Source: Bacillus sp. FSL H8-0547 (GTDB taxonomy: Bacteria; Bacillota; Bacilli; Bacillales; Bacillaceae). From it: 64,000 nt of DNA. The notes under the pieces were generated by a model, which saw only the letters and a program-made list of their open reading frames with translations, was not told the DNA's origin and made no database searches. Shown here piece by piece: positions 8,973 through 17,432 of the stretch. The stretch lies in NCBI GenBank assembly GCA_038002745.1, contig JBBODD010000001.1:62001-126000 (forward strand), read 5' to 3'. Position numbers and translations under genes: made by a program. Each line of letters starts with the position of its first letter. The first letter of the stretch is position 1.

Positions 8973-9077
8973 CTGCATACAAGGGTCCCGAATCTGGGGC
9001 CGGCCTGAAAGAAACAGTCAAAGAACATTCCAGACCTCGCCTGCAGCCGAACAGCCGGGGGTCTATTTTTTTTGGTC
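8907..9077 (+). ncRNA. Candidate antisense antitoxin RNA
   Basis: The plus strand carries a clear intrinsic terminator at 9032-9072 (AGACC/GGTCT stem followed by ATTTTTTTT) that no plus-strand gene needs. It ends inside the 3' end of the small toxin ORF on the other strand. A weak promoter (TTGCAG 8872, TTATAA 8895, 17-bp spacing) would give an RNA of about 170 nt complementary to the toxin mRNA 3' half. This is the arrangement of TxpA/RatA and BsrG/SR4. The 5' end is inferred. Confidence 0.5.
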
Positions 9078-9146
9078 AAATGACAGGATGGCAATGATAA
9101 GCGTGGCGAAAGAGATAGCTAACGTCAAGCTTTCAAAGACTGTCAT
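9063..9146 (-). CDS. Putative holin-like type I toxin (27 aa)
   Basis: The peptide starts MTVFESLTLAISFATLII and ends SFDQKK: a short N-terminal polar part, one transmembrane helix and a charged tail. It is the typical pattern of the holin-like toxins of Bacillus type I toxin-antitoxin loci. The ATG at 9146 follows AAGGGGGTGAT, an almost perfect anti-16S match. The locus is flanked by toxin terminators downstream and an antisense terminator overlapping the ORF end. Such toxins insert in the membrane and are silenced by antisense RNA. The DNA between it and ktrC (9147-9287) probably holds its promoter, with GATAAT-like -10 sequences but no clear -35. Confidence 0.78.
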   Translation of the reverse strand: MTVFESLTLAISFATLIIAILSFDQKK

Positions 9147-9287
9147 CCGGGCATCACCCCCTTCCTTTGCTTCAAAAGAAAAGAGACAGGGGCTCAGCCG
9201 ACCGCCCAGCTGGAATCCAGCATGTATACATTATCAAGTATGCCACTTTTCCAAAAACACAAACGGACAGACAAGGCAGGAACTAAG

Positions 9288-9316
9288 AAAAAAAAGACAC
9301 GAAATGTGTCTTTTTA
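9288..9316 (-). terminator. ktrC terminator
   Basis: AAAAAGACAC/GTGTCTTTTT around GAAAT, with a further T run; overlaps the ktrC stop. Confidence 0.88.
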
Positions 9317-9976
9317 AGCTTCCAGAACCCGCTTTTCAAACCGGTCTATATCTGTATCTGCACCGATGACGATCAGAATATCGCCCTTTTGGATAATTTC
9401 ATCTGCCTGGGGAGAAACAAAAATTTCTTTATCTCTTTTAATGGCAACAATGTTAATGCCGTATTTGGCACGAATATCAAGATCAATCAGCGTGTTTCCA
9501 TCGAGCTTGCTGTTTGCCACAATCTCAACGATGCTGTGTTCATCAGAAAGCTCAAGATAATCAAGCACATTGTTTGAAATAAGATTATGGGCAATCCGTC
9601 TTCCCATATCCCTCTCTGGATGGACAATCTGATCGGCGCCTATTTTGGAAAGCACCTTTTCGTGATAATCATTCTGGGCTTTGACTGTAATAAACTTCAC
9701 TCCAAGCTCTTTAAGCATCAGCGTTGTAAGAATGCTCGACTGAATGTTATCCCCAATCGCAACAATGACATGATCAAAGTTACGGATTCCAAGACTTTTT
9801 AATACAGCTTCATCTGTTGTATCTCCTACTACGGCATGTGAAGCTATATTAGCATATTCGTTTACTTTATCTTCATCAAGGTCAATCGCCATTACTTCCA
9901 TGCCCTCTTCGCTGAGCTCGCGGCAAATGCTCCCGCCAAAACGGCCAAGGCCGATAACTGCAAAATCTTTTTTCAT
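9314..9976 (-). CDS. ktrC: Potassium uptake regulatory subunit KtrC
   Basis: 220 aa cytosolic RCK protein that forms the octameric gating ring of a Ktr potassium/sodium symport channel (KtrD partner, not in this window). The N-terminal Rossmann fold has VIGLGRFGGSI with acidic residue DLDEDK at the end of strand beta 2 (adenine nucleotide binding), and the C-terminal TrkA-C domain begins about residue 135 (LDGNTLIDLDIR). Start follows GGAGG. In B. subtilis the orthologue (ykqB) has the same neighbours, adeC and ykqA, and Ktr systems respond to c-di-AMP. Confidence 0.94.
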   Translation of the reverse strand: MKKDFAVIGLGRFGGSICRELSEEGMEVMAIDLDEDKVNEYANIASHAVVGDTTDEAVLKSLGIRNFDHVIVAIGDNIQSSILTTLMLKELGVKFITVKAQNDYHEKVLSKIGADQIVHPERDMGRRIAHNLISNNVLDYLELSDEHSIVEIVANSKLDGNTLIDLDIRAKYGINIVAIKRDKEIFVSPQADEIIQKGDILIVIGADTDIDRFEKRVLEA

Positions 9977-10092
9977 ATGTATTTCCTCCAGCTATCATTC
10001 TTTAAACAAATGTTACCATTACTTTAAACCCAATGAACTAAAATGGCAAGCATCTGCCGCTTAATCAAGATGTCTTTTCCAAAAGTGGAATA

Positions 10093-10947
10093 CTACATTT
10101 CAGGCAGCTCATCCATATAGCGTTTCATTCGCTTCACATACTCCGGACTCAATCTGCCTTCAGCACCTTTTAAAATCTCTGACGAATAATGACCAGGTGG
10201 CCGAAACTCTTCTTTCTTGTCGATGACTGTAAAAGTCAGACACTGCTCGTATACCCGGCCATTCACCTCCACTTTTACAAATGCAGGCCGGTACATTCCT
10301 GTTCCTACCCCTTCTCTCACATAAAGATACTCGACAGCTTCTTTTGGAACTCTGTACAGAATTCCTTCTGCTCCCCCGCGTTCCTCAACAAGATCTGCAC
10401 GTCCGCCGTCATGTACGGAAATCGTGAATTTCACCGTATATCGCTCAATTTTCCCCGCCCCTATTACTTCAGCAAAGTGATGATCGACTCCTGCAAGTTT
10501 GAACCGTTCTGTATCCATGCACGATCCGTAAGCAAAATACAGCGTTTCTTCCGGTAATTCGGAAGCAAACATGTATTCTTTCCAGTCGCCGCTTTGAATC
10601 TGTTTCATTCGGGTTGTTTTGCTTGTGTTCATGATGTAGCTTAAAGCCCGGAATTCTCCGGTATCCGTCATAACAGTGATTTCTTTAAGTTCGAATAAGT
10701 TATCTTGATGGTTTTCAGCGAGGTACCCCTCTAATTCATGGATCTTTTCAAGGTTCTCTTCGTCCAGTTCCAACAGCTCACCATAAACCGCTCCGGATTC
10801 AGCTGTCATCGCAGGATATCCTTCCCCTGTGTCATAAAGTCTTCCTGACGTACGCGCCTGTTCAGCCAGGCACAAGGCGCCTTTCATATATGTAAAATTG
10901 CTTTCTCCATGGCGGAGTGTTCCATAAATAAACAAGTGAACGTTCAT
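10093..10947 (-). CDS. ykqA: YkqA, tandem gamma-glutamylcyclotransferase-fold protein
   Basis: 284 aa with two AIG2/GGCT-like domains. The first begins with the diagnostic loop FIYGTLRHGE near residue 6; the second has YFAYGSCMD near residue 140. The fold is that of gamma-glutamylcyclotransferase and gamma-glutamylamine cyclotransferase, but the substrate is unknown. Size and location between ktrC and the mreBH region match B. subtilis YkqA. Start at 10947 with GGAG about 12 nt upstream. Confidence 0.85.
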   Translation of the reverse strand: MNVHLFIYGTLRHGESNFTYMKGALCLAEQARTSGRLYDTGEGYPAMTAESGAVYGELLELDEENLEKIHELEGYLAENHQDNLFELKEITVMTDTGEFRALSYIMNTSKTTRMKQIQSGDWKEYMFASELPEETLYFAYGSCMDTERFKLAGVDHHFAEVIGAGKIERYTVKFTISVHDGGRADLVEERGGAEGILYRVPKEAVEYLYVREGVGTGMYRPAFVKVEVNGRVYEQCLTFTVIDKKEEFRPPGHYSSEILKGAEGRLSPEYVKRMKRYMDELPEM

Positions 10948-11054
10948 GATGCTTTCTTGCTCCTTTCATGCTTGTCTTTCTGCAAGACCAGCGGATGATT
11001 TACCCAAGTATACCATTTCCTTATTTGTCGGTATATTCAGACAGAACCGGCAAT

Positions 11055-11510
11055 TCAGCAGTGAATCCTTCTTTTTTCTGCAATGGCCTTTTTCAGTTTT
11101 TGCTGCATATAGCCGATTCCCCTGCACCCGCTTAAAGGAAAAACAGCTTCACCTTCAAACACCGCAGCTGCTATAGGTCTGAATTTTTTTCCGCCAAGGA
11201 CTATTAGCCGCTCATACTGCAACAGATTTTTATCTGCTGCCTGTTTCTTCAAGTCTTCCAGTTTTATAATCTCGTCTGATTTCATGCTGAAAGAAAGGTT
11301 ATACGAACCGGGCACGGGGTCTACCGGCAGCAGGAAACCGTGTTTAGCCGAAAGAATCACCCATTGATCACTATAGAAAAGATCTGCATACTGTCTGCAA
11401 AGCAAATGAAACGTTCCAGTATAGGCGTATTTTGCTTCCACTTCACCAATATGCGGCTCCTTATCCCATATTTTCCTGTTCCCGCACGGTATAATACAAA
11501 GCTCTTTCAT
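11055..11510 (-). CDS. DUF6884-like (YaaA-related) protein
   Basis: 151 aa from the ATG at 11510; the first in-frame ATG (11522) touches the AGGAGG site and is less likely. The sequence opens MKELCIIPCGNRKIWD, with the early CG-N-RK motif, followed by YTGTFHLLCRQYAD and ILSAKHGFL, ending in a basic tail. This pattern is that of DUF6884 proteins, distant relatives of YaaA-type peroxide-stress/DNA-binding proteins. No function is established. The gene is on the same strand as ykqA, about 100 bp upstream of it. Confidence 0.6.
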   Translation of the reverse strand: MKELCIIPCGNRKIWDKEPHIGEVEAKYAYTGTFHLLCRQYADLFYSDQWVILSAKHGFLLPVDPVPGSYNLSFSMKSDEIIKLEDLKKQAADKNLLQYERLIVLGGKKFRPIAAAVFEGEAVFPLSGCRGIGYMQQKLKKAIAEKRRIHC

Positions 11511-11650
11511 CCCAATATCCATCCTCCTGGAAGTTTGTTCTTGTTCATTTCAGCGGTGCATGCATGCTAAACTTTAAGTAAAGAAACAAACAATTTATAA
11601 AGCCAGTATACTTAAAATCTATCTCAGGGAACATGTATGCTGATTTCCTG

Positions 11651-11691
11651 AAAAACCGCGTGGTCCTGCAGCTTTCGCTTCAGCACCACGG
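11651..11691 (-). terminator. Terminator overlapping the end of the thioesterase gene
   Basis: CCGTGGT pairs with ACCACGCGG (one bulge) on the minus strand and is followed by TTTTTC; the last codons and stop lie in the 5' arm and loop. Confidence 0.7.
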
Positions 11692-12192
11692 ATAGTCCGT
11701 TCCAAATGCAGCTGCCATGCCAGCAGCTTCTTCTTTGCGTTTTTTTCTGATTGCTGCCCTCCTCAGAGCGGAGTCATGCAGCATTTTCTCTGTTTCTGAT
11801 TCAGGCACCACCTGCGGAACAGGAGTAGGCTTGTTATGTTTGTCTACGGCAACCATTGTTAAAAACGACATGGCACAAAGGTTTCTGTTGCCGTTCAGGA
11901 GATCTTCGGAAATGACTTTCACAAATACTTCCATTGACGTTCTTCCTGTATACGTCACAAATGCTTCAAGACAGACTGAATTCCCTTCATAAATAGGATG
12001 AAGAAAATCAACAGAATCTGTGGATGCCGTGACGACCGGCGTCCTTGCATGTCTGATTGCTGCAATTGCTGCAACATCGTCAATATACGACATGAGCCTT
12101 CCACCGAATAACGTACCATAGTTATTTGTATCTGACGGAAGGACAATGCTCGTTTTCACAACAAAAGAGTGTCGGCAGAACTTTATTTCCAC
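11680..12192 (-). CDS. Hotdog-fold acyl-CoA thioesterase (YkhA type)
   Basis: 170 aa, GTG start at 12192 behind AAAAGGAAGTGA. One HotDog ACOT domain: the segment NNYGTLFGGRLMSYID holds the conserved Asn and the GG turn, followed by a conserved Asp in the central helix, and VDFLHPIYEGNSV later. It should hydrolyse medium/long acyl-CoAs in the cytosol. Best match by pattern is B. subtilis YkhA. It is divergent from mreBH. Confidence 0.88.
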   Translation of the reverse strand: MEIKFCRHSFVVKTSIVLPSDTNNYGTLFGGRLMSYIDDVAAIAAIRHARTPVVTASTDSVDFLHPIYEGNSVCLEAFVTYTGRTSMEVFVKVISEDLLNGNRNLCAMSFLTMVAVDKHNKPTPVPQVVPESETEKMLHDSALRRAAIRKKRKEEAAGMAAAFGTDYPWC

Positions 12193-12345
12193 TTACATTC
12201 ACTTCCTTTTTCGGTCCTTTACTTTGTATGCCCATAAAAACCGAAAAAATTCATGAGGAAATAGTTGATCCTGCCCCCATAAATCGACACTCTTTGCAGA
12301 ATACTTATGAAAGACTCGAAATCTATGAGGATTGGGTGAAGATAA

Positions 12346-13353
12346 ATGTTTTCTACTTCTGAAATTGGAATTGATTTAGGCACAGCAAACATTCTTGTCT
12401 ACAGCAAGGATAAAGGAATTGCTCTTAATGAACCGTCCGTAGTGGCGATTGATACTGTTACAAAAAATGTACTCGCCGTCGGCACGGAAGCAAAAAGCAT
12501 GATCGGCAAAACGCCTGGTAAAATAGTGGCTGTACGGCCTCTTAAAGACGGTGTCATTGCTGATTATGATGTGACCACCGAAATGCTTAAGCAAATCATG
12601 AAAAAAGCGTCGAAGAAACTTGGATTTTCAATCAGAAAACCAACCGTTGTCGTGTGCACGCCTTCTGGCGCTACAAGCGTTGAGCGCCGCGCCATCCACG
12701 ATGCTGTTAAGAATTCAGGTGCAAAAATTGTTCATTTAATTGAAGAGCCGGTTGCTGCTGCAATTGGCGCTGATCTGCCAGTTGATGAACCGATCGCAAA
12801 TGTGATTGTTGATATCGGCGGCGGCACGACTGAAGTTGCCATTATTTCATTCGGCGGTGTTGTATCGTGCCACTCTATCAGAATTGGCGGGGATCAGCTT
12901 GATGAAGATATTATCGGCTACGTCCGCAAAAATTACAACCTGCTGATTGGCGAACGCACAGCAGAGAACATCAAAATGGAAATCGGCTATGCCCTGGTCA
13001 AACATGAAGAGCTTCATATGGATGTCAGAGGCCGTGATCTTGTGACAGGACTTCCAAAAACGATTACACTGTCATCTGCAGAAATGCAAAACGCTATGAG
13101 AGAATCACTGCTTCACATTCTTGAAGCGATACGCGCTACTCTTGAAGACTGCCCGCCTGAGCTGAGCGGTGATATCGTAGACCGCGGTGTGATTTTGACA
13201 GGAGGAGGGGCTTTAATGAAAGGCATGCAGGAGTGGCTGAGCGAAGAGATTGTCGTTCCTGTTCACCTTGCACCAAACCCTCTGGAATCTGTGGCGATTG
13301 GAACAGGAAGATCTCTGCAGGTTATTCATAAGCTTCAGAAAGTCTCTAAATAA
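12346..13353 (+). CDS. mreBH: Actin-like cell-shape protein MreBH
   Basis: 335 aa, the length of B. subtilis MreBH. Actin-fold ATPase motifs are present: [14 protein letters not shown] (phosphate 1), [15 protein letters not shown] (phosphate 2) and [14 protein letters not shown] (adenosine). MreBH polymers run under the membrane and position lateral-wall synthesis and the LytE autolysin. The N-terminal [10 protein letters not shown] is the short amphipathic membrane anchor typical for this group. It stands alone, divergent from the thioesterase gene, with a terminator just behind. In B. subtilis it is under SigI; no convincing SigI promoter could be assigned here. Confidence 0.93.
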   Translation: MFSTSEIGIDLGTANILVYSKDKGIALNEPSVVAIDTVTKNVLAVGTEAKSMIGKTPGKIVAVRPLKDGVIADYDVTTEMLKQIMKKASKKLGFSIRKPTVVVCTPSGATSVERRAIHDAVKNSGAKIVHLIEEPVAAAIGADLPVDEPIANVIVDIGGGTTEVAIISFGGVVSCHSIRIGGDQLDEDIIGYVRKNYNLLIGERTAENIKMEIGYALVKHEELHMDVRGRDLVTGLPKTITLSSAEMQNAMRESLLHILEAIRATLEDCPPELSGDIVDRGVILTGGGALMKGMQEWLSEEIVVPVHLAPNPLESVAIGTGRSLQVIHKLQKVSK

Positions 13354-13362
13354 CCGGAAATG

Positions 13363-13390
13363 GACCGCTCCCTGAGCGGTTCTTTTTCTC
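13363..13390 (+). terminator. mreBH terminator
   Basis: ACCGCTC/GAGCGGT with a 3-nt loop, then TCTTTTTCTC. Confidence 0.85.
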
Positions 13391-13563
13391 GTTAATATCA
13401 GAACATGCGTTCCTATTTTTTTATTTTATCAGCTTTTGCTACCAAATTCAACCTTAGCAAAATATTCTTTTTTTCTCCAAATTTTTGAAACTTTATCTCT
13501 TTCCTTTTCGTCTTATCTAATGTATGATTCACAATAAATGATAGATAACTGGGGGAGAACACC

Positions 13564-14472
13564 ATTAAACGCTTTTTAATTGCTGTATGTATTGTTGCAG
13601 GTTTAAGCGGATGCGGATTGGGAGAAAAAGAGGTGCTGCTGACAGCTAAAAATGCCGTCAGCGCCAAAGCGGTCTCAGCAAAAGCTGCTGAAATCAGCCG
13701 GGAGTTTGCCTTAATCGACCCAAGGGACGGCAAAGCGGTCAAAACCATTGAAGCCGCTCCTCTGTCAGATAAAGCAGCTCACGCAGAAAATATGGAAAAG
13801 CTTGTGAAAGAGCTTGCCGGACAGTATGACAGGCCAATGACACCTTCAAAGATAAGAAACGGCAAGCTGGAACCTGGTCAAAGCAGAGTAATTCTGGATG
13901 AAAAAGCATTGCTCCAGCAGCTGATGTCGCTTCCTGCTTTTGACAGGGATATTATCCTTCCGATCACAGAAACATCACCAAACGTTACGGCAGAATCATT
14001 GACCGGAGCTTCTCAGAAAGTGATTGGAACCTACAGAACAACATTTAATGCTTCAGTAAAGGGCAGGAGCATGAATATCGCTTTGTCTGCAAATGCGATT
14101 GACCAGATTGTACTTGGTCCTGGAGACAGATTTTATTTCAATCAGACAGTTGGCGAACGGACTCCGGCACGCGGTTACCAAAAAGCAATGGAGATCGTCA
14201 ACAAGGAATTTGTAGAAGGCATAGGCGGCGGAATTTGCCAGACTTCAAGCACCCTGTACAACGCAGTGGCACAGGCAGGACTTGAAATCATTGAGCTTCA
14301 CCACCATTCCAAAGAAGTCGGCTATGTGCCGATCAATAAGGATGCTACCGTTTCATGGAACGGATATGATTTTAAGTTTATGAACAGCAAAGACCATCCT
14401 GTTATTATTAAAACAATGACAGATCTAACAAACGGCAGCCTTCAAGTTCAGATCATAGAAGCAGTAAAATAA
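13564..14472 (+). CDS. VanW-family lipoprotein, apparent ATT start
   Basis: 302 aa if read from ATT at 13564. GGGGGAG lies 6 nt upstream, and the frame is closed by a stop at 13546, so no ATG, GTG or TTG is available ahead of the signal peptide. The first residues KRFLIAVCIVAGLSGC form a clear lipoprotein signal with lipobox LSGC; starting at the later TTG (13618) would delete it. The C-terminal half is a VanW domain: RTPARGYQKA, then GGGICQTSSTLYNAV and HHHSKEVGYVP. VanW domains occur in glycopeptide-resistance clusters and many sporeformer surface proteins; the function is unknown. ATT could be a true rare start or a one-base sequence error for ATG. Confidence 0.82.
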   Translation: MKRFLIAVCIVAGLSGCGLGEKEVLLTAKNAVSAKAVSAKAAEISREFALIDPRDGKAVKTIEAAPLSDKAAHAENMEKLVKELAGQYDRPMTPSKIRNGKLEPGQSRVILDEKALLQQLMSLPAFDRDIILPITETSPNVTAESLTGASQKVIGTYRTTFNASVKGRSMNIALSANAIDQIVLGPGDRFYFNQTVGERTPARGYQKAMEIVNKEFVEGIGGGICQTSSTLYNAVAQAGLEIIELHHHSKEVGYVPINKDATVSWNGYDFKFMNSKDHPVIIKTMTDLTNGSLQVQIIEAVK

Positions 14473-14489
14473 AATAGGTCGCTGCATGG

Positions 14490-14527
14490 AAAAAGGCTGA
14501 GACGGAATTCCGTCTCAGCCTTTTTTG
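14490..14527. terminator. Bidirectional terminator, VanW gene / ABC-F gene
   Basis: AAAGGCTGAGACGG/CCGTCTCAGCCTTT perfect stem, 4-nt loop, A and T tracts on both sides. Confidence 0.92.
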
Positions 14528-16275
14528 CGTTTCTCAAGAAGATTTTTCTCGCGGATAAGCCTTGCAAATTCATTGTCATATTCCTGAAATTCTGGATGAT
14601 CTCTGTTTATAAGGCTGAGATTTCCTATGACTGCTGTCAGACGGTTATTCACTTTCAGCAGTTCTTCCTCATCGTCATTAGGCACGGTATTTTCATTCTT
14701 TAATGCAGAATAATACTCACCAATTCTCATCTCGGCTCTTCTAATGCTCCCGTACTCAAAAACCAGCAGTTTATCGCACAGTTTTTCAACAAGATATCTG
14801 TCGTGGGAGATGATGATGAGGGTGCCTTCAAACTGACTGAGCGTCTCCTCCAGCTGCTCCCTGCTTGGCAGATCAAGATGGTTCGTCGGTTCATCCAGAA
14901 TCAGACAATCGTATTCGTTTAAGATGAGCCCGGCAAGTTTCACTCTGGTTCTCTCACCAAGACTCAAGCAGCCAATCTTCTGCTCTATTTTGTCTTCTTT
15001 AAGCCCCATATTGGCAAGCAGTGTCCTTGCTTTAAGCAACTTATCCCTGTCGGCTGCCTGCATGGCTTCGAGAACACTTTCATCTGCATTTAAGTCACCC
15101 ACATCCTGGCTCAGACAAGCGATTTTCAGTGTAGGGCTCCTCCATAATTCTCCGCCGGACAATCCTTCAATTCCCTGAAGCATCCTTATAAGAGTCGTCT
15201 TTCCTGCACCGTTTCTCCCGATGACTCCTATTCTTTCTCCATGTTTCATGTAAAAATGGCTGCTGCCGATCAGAGTGCGTCCTGCAAATGATTTCTGAAG
15301 ACCTTTTGCTTCAAAAATCCGTTTTCCCCTCTTCCCTGCAGCATCAAATTCAAACTGTACAGCCGTATCCTCAAGAGGCTTTTCAATTTTATTTTTTTCA
15401 AGCTCTGCTTCGAGCCTTTTCATTTTAGACCGAACTTGCACATCCATCTTTTTTGCTTTTGCCCGGTGATACTCTTTAAAGCCCATTTGCCTGCGCTCAG
15501 ACAGACTTCCCTGTTTTGTTGAATTCCGGTGTGCCTTTTCAGACCAGCTGCGCAGGTTCTCCATTTGTCCCTCAATTTTCGCTTTATGCCTCTGCTGCAA
15601 TTCATAATCATGCTTTTGTTCCTCAAGCTGCCGCTTTTTTTCCTGTCTGTACGCAGTATAATTTCCTTTGTATTCCTTTAGCTTTTTGTTCTCAAGTTCA
15701 AAAATGTGTGAAACAGTCCGGTCCAGAAAATGCCGGTCATGGGAGATGATCAGTACTGCTCCCCTGAATGTTTGGAGCCAGTCTGCCAGCCATTCAATGC
15801 CATGATAATCCAGATGATTGGTTGGTTCATCCAGAATCAGCAGGTCGGGATTTGATGAAATGACCTGAGCAAGAGCAAGCTTCAGCTTTTCTCCCCCGCT
15901 CAAATGCAGGAGCCGATCTTCTTCCCAGTCAGCCACCTTTTCAAGTCCAAGCCTGCCTGCTGCTTCAAGCACTGTTTGATCCCCTTCGCTGTTCAATGCG
16001 TCTTTAAAATTCTGTACGGAATAATCTACCGACTGAAGCAAATAGCCAATTTCAAGGCCTGCTTTCCTTGTCAAGCTGCCTTTGTCAGGTTCAATTGTTC
16101 CATACAGCAAATTCGCAAGTGTTGTCTTTCCCGTACCGTTATAGCCTGCCAGTCCGGCACGATCACCTTCTCTGATGTCAAAACTGACATCCTCAAAAAC
16201 CAATTTATCTCCAAAATGCTTTGTCAGTCCGTTTATTTTTACAATTGCTTTTTCGTTTCGACTATTTTTAGCCAT
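14515..16275 (-). CDS. ABC-F ATPase, probable antibiotic ribosome-protection type
   Basis: 586 aa with two ABC domains and no membrane segments. Walker A sites are GYNGTGKTT and GRNGAGKTT; signatures are LSGGEKLKLALAQ and the variant LSLGERTRVKLAG; both Walker B motifs read [11 protein letters not shown] with the catalytic Glu. The charged interdomain linker (about residues 200-300, rich in Lys, Arg and Glu) is the P-site tRNA-interaction motif region. The leader carries an attenuator of the kind seen before vmlR/vga-like genes, which supports a role in lincosamide/streptogramin/pleuromutilin-type resistance. Drug specificity cannot be read from sequence; a housekeeping ABC-F is the alternative. 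Confidence 0.85.
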   Translation of the reverse strand: MAKNSRNEKAIVKINGLTKHFGDKLVFEDVSFDIREGDRAGLAGYNGTGKTTLANLLYGTIEPDKGSLTRKAGLEIGYLLQSVDYSVQNFKDALNSEGDQTVLEAAGRLGLEKVADWEEDRLLHLSGGEKLKLALAQVISSNPDLLILDEPTNHLDYHGIEWLADWLQTFRGAVLIISHDRHFLDRTVSHIFELENKKLKEYKGNYTAYRQEKKRQLEEQKHDYELQQRHKAKIEGQMENLRSWSEKAHRNSTKQGSLSERRQMGFKEYHRAKAKKMDVQVRSKMKRLEAELEKNKIEKPLEDTAVQFEFDAAGKRGKRIFEAKGLQKSFAGRTLIGSSHFYMKHGERIGVIGRNGAGKTTLIRMLQGIEGLSGGELWRSPTLKIACLSQDVGDLNADESVLEAMQAADRDKLLKARTLLANMGLKEDKIEQKIGCLSLGERTRVKLAGLILNEYDCLILDEPTNHLDLPSREQLEETLSQFEGTLIIISHDRYLVEKLCDKLLVFEYGSIRRAEMRIGEYYSALKNENTVPNDDEEELLKVNNRLTAVIGNLSLINRDHPEFQEYDNEFARLIREKNLLEKRKKG

Positions 16276-16305
16276 AAAAAAACCTCCCAGTTTGCCCTAG
16301 AGAGG
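16276..16305 (-). terminator. Attenuator terminator before the ABC-F gene
   Basis: CCTCTC pairs with GGGAGG (one G-U) and is followed by seven T right up to the ATG; the 3' arm is also the ribosome-binding site. Its 5' arm (TCTCTAGG, 16296-16303) can instead pair perfectly over 8 bp with CCTAGAGA at 16409-16416, forming an antiterminator. Confidence 0.82.
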
Positions 16306-16344
16306 ATTTTCAACCATATGAAAGAAACCGAAAGAACCTGGCAT
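16297..16344 (-). CDS. Candidate 15-aa leader peptide of the ABC-F attenuator
   Basis: An ATG at 16344 opens MPGSFGFFHMVENPL, whose TAG stop lies within the 5' arm of the terminator. That is where a stalled ribosome would block the terminator and let the upstream antiterminator form. No good ribosome-binding site precedes it. A competing frame from the ATG at 16403 (MSALIFHTISEL...) reads through the hairpin and overlaps the ABC-F start. Either could be the sensor. Confidence 0.45.
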   Translation of the reverse strand: MPGSFGFFHMVENPL

Positions 16345-16556
16345 ACAGATGCACAGAAAAATCTTTTCAATTCGGAAATGGTATGAAAAATGAGCGCACT
16401 CATCCTATTCTCTAGGTCCCGTTTTTTCTTTATTCAAAAAACGTTTAGAAAATAAGATTAGTTCCACATTGTTTCAAGCACCTTTTCCTTTCCAAAAATA
16501 CACTATACTTCAGTATATTCAGTATTCTGATTAGAAGTCAACAAAAAATGGCATAT

Positions 16557-17432
16557 TCAAAGCAGTTTTTCATACAAATCAGCGAGTATCAGATTTTCAT
16601 CAGCGCACGGCATATGATCTTCTTTGCACCAGCAGGCGCTTAAAACGGCCCCGCAATAGCCCCACCGGATCATCTTTTTAAGGTTAAGTCCGGCTGCTTT
16701 CTCAAATAATGACAGTCTGTTTTGAAGGACAGCAAATGGATGGTGTTTGTCAAAAAGATAATTCCTGCAAAAAGCGGCAGCTTCAAACTCCTTTTCGCCA
16801 ATCACGCCCTTCGGGTCAATCGCTTTCCATTCCCCTTGATGGCTGAGGATATTATTTTGATGCAGGTCTCCATGCAAAAGAGAGGGATGATGCATTTCAA
16901 AAAGCAGCTCATTTACGATCACAGATGCCTTCTTGAGGTACCTTTCAGGAATATCTTCTGCAAGGTCCAAACCTTTAAACCAGTCAGATAAATGAGGAAA
17001 GTGCATGCTGCCCCAGTCATCAGTACGAATACTCCCCATAACAGCCGCTGCCGCAGCGACTGCTTTTTCATCTTCCATGCTGTCTGAGAGAACCGTACCC
17101 GGAACTGCCTTTTCAAGCAGCAAAAATCCTTCATCGGTATGATCCTCAAGCAGCTTGATCATTCCGGCGCCTTTTCCAAAAACAGCAAGGGCGTTTTTTT
17201 CGTTAATAAGCTCTTTATTAGCAGGCAATCCCACTTTAATAACCGCTTCCACGCCGCCATTAAGCGTAACTTCAGCAACAAAATGAAAGGTCATTGGATA
17301 GAATTTGCCAATCCTGATGCCGTATTTTTGCTCCCACCCGGCCAGCCTGGCAGGAAGTTCCCGAAGCCAGACATCTCCATTCTCACCATGAACGCCGCGG
17401 ATTGTCTGCTTGAACGTTTCAGGAAACATCAT
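16557..17432 (-). CDS. Aminoglycoside phosphotransferase-like kinase (APH(6)/hydroxyurea-kinase family)
   Basis: 291 aa, eukaryotic-kinase fold. The catalytic loop LLHGDLHQNNILS (Asp and Asn) and the metal Asp segment AIDPKGVIGE are present, as in streptomycin 6-kinase-type proteins. The N-lobe contains VIKVGLPANKE with the ATP-binding Lys. It overlaps the upstream acyl-CoA dehydrogenase by 4 bp (ATGA), so translation is coupled. The family includes real streptomycin kinases and many uncharacterised homologues; resistance is not proven here. Confidence 0.72.
   Translation of the reverse strand: MMFPETFKQTIRGVHGENGDVWLRELPARLAGWEQKYGIRIGKFYPMTFHFVAEVTLNGGVEAVIKVGLPANKELINEKNALAVFGKGAGMIKLLEDHTDEGFLLLEKAVPGTVLSDSMEDEKAVAAAAAVMGSIRTDDWGSMHFPHLSDWFKGLDLAEDIPERYLKKASVIVNELLFEMHHPSLLHGDLHQNNILSHQGEWKAIDPKGVIGEKEFEAAAFCRNYLFDKHHPFAVLQNRLSLFEKAAGLNLKKMIRWGYCGAVLSACWCKEDHMPCADENLILADLYEKLL

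Noticed and set aside
8953-9369. 138-aa plus-strand frame across the toxin locus
   Set aside because: It has no ribosome site or family resemblance, crosses two terminators and runs into ktrC antisense. The toxin ORF and antisense RNA explain the region better.
12270-12320. SigI-type promoter before mreBH (CCCCC and CGAA elements)
   Set aside because: CCCCC at 12274 and CGAA at 12317 are about 38 bp apart, too far for the known spacing; other pairings did not fit.
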